From the NCBI GenBank assembly GCA_026710545.1, contig JAPOQU010000099.1, positions 1 to 59,386 on the forward strand: a stretch of DNA of 59,386 nt. The letters are read 5' to 3'. The notes below the pieces were generated by a model, which worked only from the letters and a program-made list of their open reading frames with translations, was not told where the DNA came from and did not search any database. Source of the DNA: Gammaproteobacteria bacterium (lineage in GTDB: Bacteria > Pseudomonadota > Gammaproteobacteria > Eutrophobiales > Eutrophobiaceae). The position numbers and the translations under genes were made by a program. This document shows positions 9,583 to 16,524 of this stretch, one piece after another. Each line of letters opens with the position of its first letter. The stretch's first letter is position 1.

Positions 9583-10296
9583 ATGAGTACGCCACACATA
9601 AATGCCGAACCCGGTGATTTTGCGGAAACCGTGCTGATGCCGGGTGACCCGCTCAGGGCACAGTACATCGCGCAGAACTACCTGGAGGACGTACGCCAGG
9701 TGAATGACGTCAGGAGCATGCTGGGCTTTACCGGCAGTTACCAGGGACATACCCTTTCGGTCATGGGGCACGGTGTCGGCATCCCCTCGTGTTCCATGTA
9801 TTGCACCGAACTGGTAAATGAATTCGGCGTGAAGCGCCTGATCCGGGTCGGCAGTTGCGGCACTGTCAACAAGGCGGTGAAACTGCGGGATATCATCATT
9901 GCCATGGGGGCCTGCACCGATTCCAAGGTGAACCGGATCCGTTTCCGGGACCACGATTTTGCCGCTATCGCCGATTACCGCTTGCTGCAGTCTGCAGTCA
10001 CCGTCGCCGCACGGAAGGGACTCGCCTGCCACGTGGGCAACATTTTCTCCAGTGACCTGTTTTATTCACCGGAAACGGAGGTATTCGATTTACTGGAAAA
10101 ATATAATGTGCTGGGCGTGGAAATGGAGACGGCCGGTATTTACGGCCTGGCCGCGGAATTCGGCGTCAGGGCGCTGTCTGTCTGTACGGTCAGCGACCAG
10201 ATCAGGACCGGGGAACGGTTGACTTCGGCAGAGCGGCAAGCCGGCTTCAGGGATATGATCGAACTGGTGCTGGAGACTGCCATTAGCGCAGATTGA
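9583..10296 (+). CDS. deoD: Purine nucleoside phosphorylase DeoD-type
   Basis: 237 residues, close to the 239 of E. coli DeoD. Start [26 protein letters not shown] matches the family N-terminus. MPGDPLRA is the phosphate loop, RVGSCGTV lies around residue 87, VEMETAGIY near residue 180 contacts ribose, and TVSDQ near 205 holds the catalytic Asp. The enzyme phosphorolyses purine (deoxy)ribonucleosides to base plus (deoxy)ribose-1-phosphate. Together with the adenosine deaminase, NupC-type transporter and DeoC around it, it forms a route from extracellular nucleosides to purine base and glyceraldehyde-3-phosphate. A phosphopentomutase would still be needed and is not in the window. Confidence 0.96.
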   Translation: MSTPHINAEPGDFAETVLMPGDPLRAQYIAQNYLEDVRQVNDVRSMLGFTGSYQGHTLSVMGHGVGIPSCSMYCTELVNEFGVKRLIRVGSCGTVNKAVKLRDIIIAMGACTDSKVNRIRFRDHDFAAIADYRLLQSAVTVAARKGLACHVGNIFSSDLFYSPETEVFDLLEKYNVLGVEMETAGIYGLAAEFGVRALSVCTVSDQIRTGERLTSAERQAGFRDMIELVLETAISAD

Positions 10297-10298
10297 CA

Positions 10299-10323
10299 GG
10301 GGACGGATTTAAAATCCGTCCCC
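10299..10323. terminator. REP-like palindrome between convergent deoD and deoC, possible bidirectional terminator
   Basis: Arms GGGGACGGATTT and AAATCCGTCCCC flank a single central base, starting 2 nt after the deoD stop. It is a variant (AC-GG) of the GGGGACAGATTT family seen elsewhere in the window. Being a strong hairpin between two genes that face each other, it may end transcription from both sides, though no long T run follows. A fragment of the CCACAGAGG repeat family lies just beyond it, around 10333-10360. Confidence 0.6.
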
Positions 10324-10375
10324 ATTCAGGTCTGAGCCACCCTGTGGCCTCTGTGGCTGCTGTAGATATCCTTAT

Positions 10376-11032
10376 TCAGGCAATAATTTTCAGGCTTGAG
10401 GAGGCGCCCAGGCGGCTGGCGCCTGCCGCTATCATCCGGCAGGCTGTTTCGTAATCCCTGATCCCGCCGCTGGCTTTCACGCCTGCGTCATCACCTACGG
10501 CGGCGCGCATGAGCCTGACGTCCGCCACGGTCGCGCCGTTCCGGCTGAAGCCGGTGGATGTCTTGACGAAACCGGCGCCTGCGGCAACACAGACCTCGCA
10601 CGCCCGCTGTTTCTCCTCGTCGGTCAGCAGGCAGGTTTCCAGGATCACCTTGACGGGATGTCCCCCGGCTTGTTCCACCACACTTCCCACATCCAGGCCG
10701 ACACCTGTCCAGTCTCCGGCCCTCGCCGCGCCGATGTTCATCACCATGTCGATCTCATCCGCGCCCTGCTCGACCGCGCGGCGCGTTTCATAGGCTTTCA
10801 CGTCCGTTTCGTTCATGCCGGCCGGAAAACCGGCCACCGTGCAGACCCTGACCGGGGTTCCCGCCAGCAGATCACCGGCGCGCCTGACGAAAACGGGCGC
10901 GACACACACGGAATAAAAACCGTGTTCCACAGCTTCCCGGCACAGGCGCGCCACCATTTCCGGTGTCGCCTCGGGCGCCAGCAGGGTATGATCGATCATC
11001 CCGGCGATTTCTCTTGTCGGGATTTTCTGCAC
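10376..11032 (-). CDS. deoC: Deoxyribose-phosphate aldolase
   Basis: 218 residues, matching the short DeoC form (about 220). MIDHTLLAPEATPE opens the TIM barrel, DEIDMVMNIGA carries the catalytic Asp, FVKTSTGF has the Schiff-base Lys and GVKASGGIRD the second active-site Lys. The enzyme cleaves 2-deoxyribose-5-phosphate to acetaldehyde and glyceraldehyde-3-phosphate in the cytoplasm. It converges with deoD across a REP-like hairpin and completes the nucleoside degradation group. No promoter consensus stands out upstream of 11032. Confidence 0.96.
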   Translation of the reverse strand: MQKIPTREIAGMIDHTLLAPEATPEMVARLCREAVEHGFYSVCVAPVFVRRAGDLLAGTPVRVCTVAGFPAGMNETDVKAYETRRAVEQGADEIDMVMNIGAARAGDWTGVGLDVGSVVEQAGGHPVKVILETCLLTDEEKQRACEVCVAAGAGFVKTSTGFSRNGATVADVRLMRAAVGDDAGVKASGGIRDYETACRMIAAGASRLGASSSLKIIA

Positions 11033-11116
11033 TATCTAGCCACTCCGCGTCTCTGACATGTCTGCTCGCCCCGATTCTTTATAGTCATTCCAGTATACCG
11101 TATCCGGGATTTCTGC

Positions 11117-11206
11117 TTAATCAATACGCAGTACCCGCCCCACTTCGCCCGGTTCCTCAGCCGCATAGTCCAGCCGGTACGCCGCACGGCCCAGATGGTC
11201 GCCTGG
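11117..11206 (-). pseudogene. Possible 3' gene remnant (29 codons)
   Basis: On the minus strand, a reading between an in-frame TGA (11207-11209) and a TAA (11117-11119) gives PGDHLGRAAYRLDYAAEEP and continues to a GRVLRID ending. This looks like the carboxy-terminal end of a real protein rather than random translation: it lacks a start codon and is rich in charged and Ala residues. The parent family was not recognised. It lies in the 358-bp stretch 11033-11390 that holds no intact gene. Apart from this fragment, that stretch contains the cupin promoter and leader described separately. Confidence 0.3.
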
Positions 11207-11262
11207 TCACTTAATCTGCAAGTGCAAAATCGCTTTGCACCGGTTTTGAATGCCGGGGCTGA

Positions 11263-11289
11263 TTGACCGGCACACTATTGGTATATAAT
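11263..11289 (+). promoter_or_regulatory. Sigma-70-like promoter of the cupin gene
   Basis: TTGACC (11263-11268) and a consensus TATAAT (11284-11289) are separated by 15 bp, slightly short of the preferred 17. The predicted transcript would start near 11296, at the first base of the helix of the leader structure described next. It points towards the DUF985 cupin gene. Confidence 0.5.
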
Positions 11290-11294
11290 TCACC

Positions 11295-11390
11295 GTCTGC
11301 CTGAAAACAAGCAATTGGGTACTAGGTAACAATGGGGCCGGGTGTACGCCTCCAGGCAGACTGTTCCCCATTTTCTGGATGATGACACCC
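11295..11390 (+). ncRNA. Candidate structured 5' leader (pseudoknot-capable) of the cupin gene
   Basis: A 9-bp helix forms between GTCTGCCTG (11295-11303) and CAGGCAGAC (11353-11361). AATGGGG inside its loop (11331-11337) is complementary to CCCCATT just outside it (11366-11372), which would make an H-type pseudoknot. A third complementarity joins GGGTGT (11340-11345) with ACACCC (11385-11390), directly before the ATG at 11391. This arrangement, starting at the predicted transcript end, is what a small riboswitch or autoregulated leader would look like. It did not match any riboswitch consensus I know. The pairing is seen in the sequence; the regulatory role is inference. Confidence 0.4.
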
Positions 11391-11906
11391 ATGAATAAAA
11401 TCAACGCAGATGTATTAATCCGGAAATTCGGTCTTGAACCCCTGCCTGTTGAGGGAGGGCATTTCAGGCAAAACTACAAGGCGGAAGAAACAGTGTCCGT
11501 AGTACCGGCCGGGGAAGCAATGTCTCTGCTGAAACCGCGCGCCACCGCGATATACTACCTGCTATCGGCAGACCCTGACTCCTTCTCTGCAGTACACAAA
11601 TTACCGGCAGACGAGATTTATCACTTCTACCTCGGAGACCCGGTTGAACTGCTGCTGCTCAGGCAGGACGGCGCAAGCGAGGTCGTCACGCTCGGGCACG
11701 ACGTGCTGAACGGACACCAGATCCAGTTTGCCGTCCCTGCCGGCGTCTGGCAGGGCTGCCGTCTTGTACCGGGGGGTGAATTTGCCCTCATGGGTACCAC
11801 TATGGCTCCCGGTTATACCAATGGCGATTATGCCCCCGGTGAGCGGCACGCGCTGATCAGGCAATACCCGGACAGGGCGGAGTTGATCACCCTGCTGACC
11901 AGGTGA
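11391..11906 (+). CDS. Cupin domain protein, DUF985 family
   Basis: 171 residues from the ATG at 11391; two in-frame ATGs at 11379 and 11382 are alternatives. The single domain reads EGGHFRQNYKAEE near the start, then IYYLLSADPDSFSAVHKL, DEIYHFYLGDPVELLLL and VPAGVWQGCRL. This is the jelly-roll order typical of DUF985 proteins such as yeast YML079w. Family members have a hydrophobic barrel, but no catalytic activity is established, so no function is assigned. It has its own promoter and an elaborate leader, and is transcribed alone towards the convergent rhodanese gene 12 nt away. Confidence 0.88.
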   Translation: MNKINADVLIRKFGLEPLPVEGGHFRQNYKAEETVSVVPAGEAMSLLKPRATAIYYLLSADPDSFSAVHKLPADEIYHFYLGDPVELLLLRQDGASEVVTLGHDVLNGHQIQFAVPAGVWQGCRLVPGGEFALMGTTMAPGYTNGDYAPGERHALIRQYPDRAELITLLTR

Positions 11907-11918
11907 CGTCCCGGAGCG

Positions 11919-12866
11919 CTACTCTGCCGTACGCCGGCTCCATTCTATCCAGGAGCCATCATAGAGGTGGAGTCTTTCGACGGGGTAGCCCATCAGGTAG
12001 AGGGCGAACAACGGCGTGGCGGCGCGCACGCCGGAGTGGCAATAGAAAATATGATCGTGGCCGGGTTCAAAGCCCGCCTGCGCCAACAGCGCGCTGATCT
12101 CGGCCGCGCTGCGGAACTCCGACGGGCGGCCGTCGGCGCTTTTGCGGAAATCCCGCCAACCGATGAATTGAGCCCCGGCGATACGCCCGGCCGGCAGGCC
12201 GCCGATGCGCGCCGTCCCGTCCCATTCCGCCGGGCCGCGGGCATCCCAGACATGGGTTGCCGCATCCAAACTGCCCCGGTCGACGTCCGCCACATAGGCT
12301 GTCCAGCCGCTGAGGGCGGGCGCGGCGACGAAATTCCCGGGCTTCGCGGTTGCGCGTCCGGGGCCGCGTTCAACGTAGTAGCCTGCGTCCTTCCAGGCAT
12401 CCAGACCGCCGTCAAGCACCCGGACATCAGGTTTACCGTACAGGTGGAACAACCACCAGAGACGCGCGGCGTCGTATCGCTCGTCATAGACTACGACCGT
12501 GGAATCGTTGTCTATACCTAAGCTGCGGGCAAAATCCTGGAAGCGCTCACGGTTCACTGCCATACCGGCCTGGCCGGTGTAGGCATTGCGCGGGGTATGG
12601 AGGGCGCCGGGAATGTGCTCAAGCAGCCAGGAAGCACTTTTGACCGCACCCAGCACTACCGGTTTCGAGGCGGGTTTGTCCAGCATCGATTTAACTTCGG
12701 CCGCGGAAACCAGGGCATGCCCGCGCGGGAAGCCCTTGTATGGCTCGGCCTGCAAGGGGCCGCACAGGAGCAGGAGGACAGGTAGCAGCAGCATGGCGCG
12801 GCACACTCGCCCCGGAACCGGAAGACGGTTGTGAAATACCCTGGCTGTTATCGGTTGCATTGCCAT
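11919..12866 (-). CDS. Exported two-domain rhodanese (thiosulfate/3-mercaptopyruvate sulfurtransferase family)
   Basis: 315 residues. A hydrophobic stretch near residue 25 (AMLLLPVLLLLCGPLQAE) acts as a signal peptide, so the enzyme is probably periplasmic. The basic, long region before it suggests that a start slightly further in is possible. An inactive N-terminal rhodanese domain (VVVYDERYDAARLWWLFHLYG) precedes a C-terminal domain with the active-site loop HIFYCHSGVRAATPL, whose Cys would carry the persulfide. The loop CHSGVR is intermediate between mercaptopyruvate (CGSGVT) and thiosulfate (CRKGVT) types, so substrate is uncertain. It converges with the cupin gene and is a single-gene unit. 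Confidence 0.88.
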   Translation of the reverse strand: MAMQPITARVFHNRLPVPGRVCRAMLLLPVLLLLCGPLQAEPYKGFPRGHALVSAAEVKSMLDKPASKPVVLGAVKSASWLLEHIPGALHTPRNAYTGQAGMAVNRERFQDFARSLGIDNDSTVVVYDERYDAARLWWLFHLYGKPDVRVLDGGLDAWKDAGYYVERGPGRATAKPGNFVAAPALSGWTAYVADVDRGSLDAATHVWDARGPAEWDGTARIGGLPAGRIAGAQFIGWRDFRKSADGRPSEFRSAAEISALLAQAGFEPGHDHIFYCHSGVRAATPLFALYLMGYPVERLHLYDGSWIEWSRRTAE

Positions 12867-12955
12867 TTATGATTTGCCGGCGCGTCGAATAATGGTGTTG
12901 AAATCATCGTATCAACCGCCATGACAACTGTCCAGGCGCCTGTTCGTCCCCGTGC

Positions 12956-12978
12956 ATAATATGATAGTGTAATATTAT
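12956..12978. promoter_or_regulatory. A+T-rich inverted repeat upstream of the Rieske oxygenase gene
   Basis: ATAATAT (12956-12962) and ATATTAT (12972-12978) form an inverted repeat with a 9-bp spacer. It lies about 70 nt before the oxygenase start in an otherwise G+C-rich gap, where a -10 element would be expected. It may be the operator of that gene's regulator. No regulator gene adjoins it. Confidence 0.3.
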
Positions 12979-13049
12979 CAATTCATCACAGCCGGAGCCG
13001 GCCGGTTAACGGAAAGCAATATAGATATGAGTAACCCGGGAGAGAGGTC

Positions 13050-14210
13050 ATGAACCTGTTCAGCGAAGAGATGCTCGGTAGCTTCGACGCGTCCGTATTG
13101 TCCACCAACGAGGCATGCCTGTTGCCGCGGGAGGTATACACATCCGAAGAATTTTTCCGCTTCGAGAAAGAGGCGATCTTCGCCCGGGAATGGCTCTGCG
13201 CGGGCCGGGTCGACCAGGTGCCCGACGTGGGTGACTACCTTGCCGTAACCATTTTCGATGAACCCCTGATTGTCGTCCATACCAACGAGGGGATCCGGGT
13301 CATGTCCGCGGTGTGCCGGCATCGCGGCATGATCCTGGCCGAACAAGGCGGCAACTGCAGCCGCTTTACCTGTCCTTACCACCACTGGACCTACGCCCTG
13401 GACGGGCGCCTGGTCGGCGCACCGGAAATGGACCGGGCAGCCGGTTTCAACAAGGCAGACCATAACCTCCCTTCCCTGCCCGTGGAAATATGGCAGGGCT
13501 TCATATTCACCAGTTTCGATGCCCAGGCAGCGCCGCTGGCGCCCACCCTGGCTGAACTGGACCCGCTACTGGAACACTTTGACCTGCCGCACACGACTAC
13601 GCGCGCCGGCACGAAGATCCCCGACCTGCCCTGGAACTGGAAGGTCATGATGGAGAATTTCAACGACCCCTACCATGCCAGCCGCCTGCACGGGCCGCTG
13701 CAGACCTTTGCGCCGAGCGGGATGAGCGACTTTTTTGACTGGCGCGACGGCATGAACCACATCTCGCGCATCCAGCACTTTACCGAAATCGACGGCTCAT
13801 TCAACCCTACGAAAAAATGCCTGTTGCCGGTGTTCCCGAAACTGACCCTGGAGGAGCGTAAACGCGGCATGTTCATTCTCATCCCGCCCACCCTGGCGCT
13901 GGCGGTGGTGCCCGACGAGATCGCCTATTTTATTATCGATGCCCAGGGGGCAGGCCGGATCAGCATCGATATCAACTACTGTTTCAACCCGAAAGCGCTG
14001 AAGGACCCGATGTTCGAATACCTGTTCGAACAGGCGGAGGCGGGCGTGAACAATTTTAACGTACAGGACGTTTACGCCGATACCATGGTACAGAAAGGCC
14101 TCAACTCCCGGTTCGGCCCGCGCGGCCGTTATTCCTGGCAGGAAGGGACGCTGCCGCAGTTCAACCGCTGGCTGGTGCAGCGTTATCGCAGGCACTGGCC
14201 GGCGGGGTAG
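13050..14210 (+). CDS. Rieske-type aromatic ring-hydroxylating/carnitine-type oxygenase alpha subunit
   Basis: 386 residues; GGGAGAGAGG before the ATG is a strong ribosome site. The Rieske [2Fe-2S] ligands are Cys89-x-His91 and Cys108-x2-His111 (SAVCRHRG and FTCPYHHW). The mononuclear iron site is the NFNDPYHASRLHG segment near residue 210, with two His and the bridging Asp. The architecture matches oxygenase alpha subunits related to benzoate dioxygenase and carnitine monooxygenase CntA. No beta subunit, ferredoxin or reductase gene is adjacent, so electrons must come from a partner encoded elsewhere. The substrate cannot be told from sequence. The stop is followed by an 8-bp-arm hairpin (14208-14226). 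Confidence 0.9.
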   Translation: MNLFSEEMLGSFDASVLSTNEACLLPREVYTSEEFFRFEKEAIFAREWLCAGRVDQVPDVGDYLAVTIFDEPLIVVHTNEGIRVMSAVCRHRGMILAEQGGNCSRFTCPYHHWTYALDGRLVGAPEMDRAAGFNKADHNLPSLPVEIWQGFIFTSFDAQAAPLAPTLAELDPLLEHFDLPHTTTRAGTKIPDLPWNWKVMMENFNDPYHASRLHGPLQTFAPSGMSDFFDWRDGMNHISRIQHFTEIDGSFNPTKKCLLPVFPKLTLEERKRGMFILIPPTLALAVVPDEIAYFIIDAQGAGRISIDINYCFNPKALKDPMFEYLFEQAEAGVNNFNVQDVYADTMVQKGLNSRFGPRGRYSWQEGTLPQFNRWLVQRYRRHWPAG

Positions 14211-14240
14211 GAATTACGAATTCCTAATTTCCTAACCCCC

Positions 14241-14269
14241 TTGACCTGTCCTGAAACTATCGTTATGCT
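14241..14269 (+). promoter_or_regulatory. Promoter of the trpL-trpE unit
   Basis: TTGACC (14241-14246) and TATGCT (14264-14269) are 17 bp apart, a near-ideal sigma-70 layout. The expected transcription start, about 7 nt after the -10 element, is at 14276, which is the A of the leader peptide ATG. The leader would then be translated without a 5' untranslated region. Confidence 0.6.
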
Positions 14270-14275
14270 GCCAGC

Positions 14276-14338
14276 ATGAATCGAGTGAATAACAGGCAGT
14301 GGTGGCGGCCCGACATCCTGAGGTGGATGCCGGCCTGA
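14276..14338 (+). CDS. trpL: trp leader peptide (attenuation)
   Basis: A 20-codon reading, MNRVNNRQWWRPDILRWMPA, has tandem Trp codons at 14300-14305 and a third at 14324-14326, within 150 nt of trpE. Three Trp in 20 residues is far above chance. The end of the peptide overlaps an RNA hairpin (14307-14335, CATCC pairing with GGATG), and a rho-independent terminator follows. Ribosome stalling at the Trp codons when charged tRNA-Trp is low would favour the alternative fold that lets RNA polymerase reach trpE. No ribosome binding site is visible before the ATG; see the promoter entry for the leaderless interpretation. Confidence 0.85.
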   Translation: MNRVNNRQWWRPDILRWMPA

Positions 14339-14365
14339 TCACTGTTGCATAGATAGTATCCGACC

Positions 14366-14398
14366 AAACCCGCCTCTGAGCCAGGGGCGGGTTTTTTT
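14366..14398 (+). terminator. Attenuator terminator before trpE
   Basis: AAACCCGCC (14366-14374) pairs with GGCGGGTTT (14386-14394), extended inward by three weaker pairs, with a 5-base loop and a run of seven T (14392-14398). It is a textbook intrinsic terminator between the Trp-rich leader peptide and trpE, so it is read as the attenuator. Confidence 0.88.
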
Positions 14399-14444
14399 AT
14401 GCCTGTCCCCCTGGCGGCAGTTGCCGGATAACGAAGGGGAACTT

Positions 14445-15830
14445 ATGGAACCACCATTTGATATTGCCGCCGACCTGGATACGCCGGTGTCGGCATTCAT
14501 GAAACTGAAGCCTCTTGGCGCGCGCTTCCTGCTGGAGAGCGTGGAGCGGGGCGAACAGCTTGCGCGTTTTTCCTTCCTCGGCCTGGGCAGTGTGCTGGAA
14601 CTGCATGTTGACCCGCAGGGCCTGACCCTGAACGGAAAAACCCGTTCCCGGCCTTGCGGCCGCGCTGAGGTGCTGGCCGCGTTACGGGAGGGATTACGGG
14701 CCGCGCCGCAACTGGCCCCCCAGGCAGACGGGATACCGTTTCAGGGCGGCCTGGTGGGGTATGCCGACTTTGACCTGATCCACGAGCTCGAGCAATTTCC
14801 GACCGGTACGACCGTCGCGGGTTATCACCCGCAGGCCGCTTACATGGCGCCGCGCTCCCTGCTGGTGTTCGACCATCTGACCCGCCGGGTGGCCCTGCTC
14901 CATGCCGGTCCGGAAGCGGAACGGCTGGCTTTGCAGAAAGAAGTCAGCGCGGCCTTGCGCGGCCCGGTCCCGGCGCCCGGCTCCAGGGACACCTGTTCAA
15001 TAGCGAAGGCTGGTCTTTCCCGGAATGACTATATGCAACTGGTGTATGAGGCCAAGCAGAAAATACTCGACGGCGATATTTTTCAGGTGGTGCTGGCCAA
15101 CCGGTTCTCCGGGGAGTGCGATGCCGATCCCTTCACCGCCTACCGTGCGCTGCGCCTGATCAACCCGTCCCCCTACATGTACTTCATCGAGATCGGCAAC
15201 CGCACCATTGCCGGTTCCTCCCCCGAGGCCATGGTAAAACTGCAGGACGGCGTGGCCGCGTTGCGTCCCATCGCCGGCACCCGCCCGCGAGGTGTCACGC
15301 CCGAAGAAGACCGGGGCCTGGAGCAGGGCCTGCTCAATGACCCCAAGGAAATTGCCGAACACGTCATGCTGGTGGACCTGGCGAGGAATGACCTGGGACG
15401 TATCGCGGCTACCCGCTCCATCCGGGTTGAGCCTTACCTGTCCATAGAACGCTACAGCCATGTCATGCACATCGTAAGCGGCGTCAGCGGCAGGCCAGAA
15501 CCGGGGCAGGACGCGTTTGATTTATTCGCCGCGGCTTTCCCCGCCGGCACGCTGGTCGGGGCTCCCAAGATCCGCGCAATCGAGTTGATCAACGGGTTTG
15601 AACCTGTCCGGCGCGGGCTGTACGGCGGGACGGTGGGTTATTTCGACCATTACGGCAATATGGACCAGGCGATTGCCATCCGCACCATCGTCTTCGAAAA
15701 CGGCAGCTACAGTTACCATGCCGGCGCCGGTATCGTGGCTGACAGCGACCCGGCGGCGGAATACAACGAGGTGCTGGCAAAAAGCGCGGTGATGCGCCAG
15801 GCCCTCACCTTATCGACTGAAGGCTTCTGA
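14445..15830 (+). CDS. trpE: Anthranilate synthase component I
   Basis: 461 residues from the ATG at 14445, preceded by GAAGGGG. The N-terminal FLLESVERG holds the LLES motif that binds feedback-inhibiting tryptophan. The chorismate-utilising domain from about residue 200 contains NPSPYMYFIE, PIAGTRPRG, DLARNDLGR, HIVSGVSG and LVGAPKIRA. With TrpG supplying ammonia, TrpE converts chorismate to anthranilate, the first step to tryptophan. trpG, trpD and trpC are not nearby, as in other gammaproteobacteria where trpE is a separate unit. Control is by the leader peptide and terminator just upstream as well as by allostery. Confidence 0.96.
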   Translation: MEPPFDIAADLDTPVSAFMKLKPLGARFLLESVERGEQLARFSFLGLGSVLELHVDPQGLTLNGKTRSRPCGRAEVLAALREGLRAAPQLAPQADGIPFQGGLVGYADFDLIHELEQFPTGTTVAGYHPQAAYMAPRSLLVFDHLTRRVALLHAGPEAERLALQKEVSAALRGPVPAPGSRDTCSIAKAGLSRNDYMQLVYEAKQKILDGDIFQVVLANRFSGECDADPFTAYRALRLINPSPYMYFIEIGNRTIAGSSPEAMVKLQDGVAALRPIAGTRPRGVTPEEDRGLEQGLLNDPKEIAEHVMLVDLARNDLGRIAATRSIRVEPYLSIERYSHVMHIVSGVSGRPEPGQDAFDLFAAAFPAGTLVGAPKIRAIELINGFEPVRRGLYGGTVGYFDHYGNMDQAIAIRTIVFENGSYSYHAGAGIVADSDPAAEYNEVLAKSAVMRQALTLSTEGF

Positions 15831-15840
15831 TATTAACCGG

Positions 15841-16497
15841 TCAGCCGTCGCCCTGGGCGACTTTCCCGTACCACTCTTCCATGGTAACAATCCCGCCCTC
15901 TTTCTCCGCGCGGCCCTGGTCTCTGGTTGGCAACACTTCCTGGATCATATCGATGTGTTTCCAGCCCGCCAGCGGTGTCGCGCATTCGGTCCTGGGTACA
16001 TACTTGGACGGGTCGACTTTCTGGTACTTGTGTACGTAACGCGGGCAGTTGACGAAGATCTCCGACACCTTGACCCTGACGATCAGGTCCGCTTCCTTGT
16101 ACAGGTCCATGGCCGGGTCGTCGTCGTGAAGCGTGGCCTCGCCCTGCAGCCGCAACCGGTGCGGGACTTCAAAACTGATGAACAACATGCCGATGTTGCT
16201 GTTGCCCTTGATATTCCCCATGGACAGGAACATGCCGTTGCCGTCGTAGCTGGGAAACACGACCGTCGTGTCGTCCACCACCTTGACGAAACCCGGGTCG
16301 CCGCCTTTATAAGACACGGTCGGCCTGCCCTTGTGGTCTACCGTGCTCAGGAAGAACATGTCGCGGCTTTCGATAAAATCCTTGTGCGGACCCACCACTT
16401 CCGTCTCCATTGCAACTTTCTCGATAACATCGGCCATGCGCCGTGTTTCAAACTGTTCCTGTAATGTGCGGTGGTTGTCACCATACAATCTGCTCAT
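15841..16497 (-). CDS. Pyridoxamine 5'-phosphate oxidase-like flavin protein
   Basis: 218 residues of a split-barrel flavin-binding fold. FLSTVDHKGRPTVSYKGGDPGFVKVVDDTT covers the first strands, followed by YDGNGMFLSMGNIKGNSNIGMLFI near residue 90 and LRLQGEATLHDD. The family binds FMN or F420-like cofactors and members act as oxidoreductases on varied substrates. The spacing between motifs differs from true PdxH, so vitamin B6 synthesis is not claimed. It converges with trpE 10 nt away and stands 27 nt downstream of the MATE gene on the same strand, which may share its transcript. Confidence 0.85.
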   Translation of the reverse strand: MSRLYGDNHRTLQEQFETRRMADVIEKVAMETEVVGPHKDFIESRDMFFLSTVDHKGRPTVSYKGGDPGFVKVVDDTTVVFPSYDGNGMFLSMGNIKGNSNIGMLFISFEVPHRLRLQGEATLHDDDPAMDLYKEADLIVRVKVSEIFVNCPRYVHKYQKVDPSKYVPRTECATPLAGWKHIDMIQEVLPTRDQGRAEKEGGIVTMEEWYGKVAQGDG

Positions 16498-16524
16498 GTT
16501 TCACCTCGTTTGGTTTGATTTGGT

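Noticed and set aside
11222..11262. Known riboswitch class before the cupin gene
   Set aside because: Compared from memory with ykkC, glycine, cyclic-di-GMP, ZTP, SAM and fluoride consensus cores without a match, so no class name is given.
15841..16497. True pyridoxamine phosphate oxidase PdxH
   Set aside because: Only the general split-barrel flavin fold is seen; PdxH-specific substrate motifs were not recognised.
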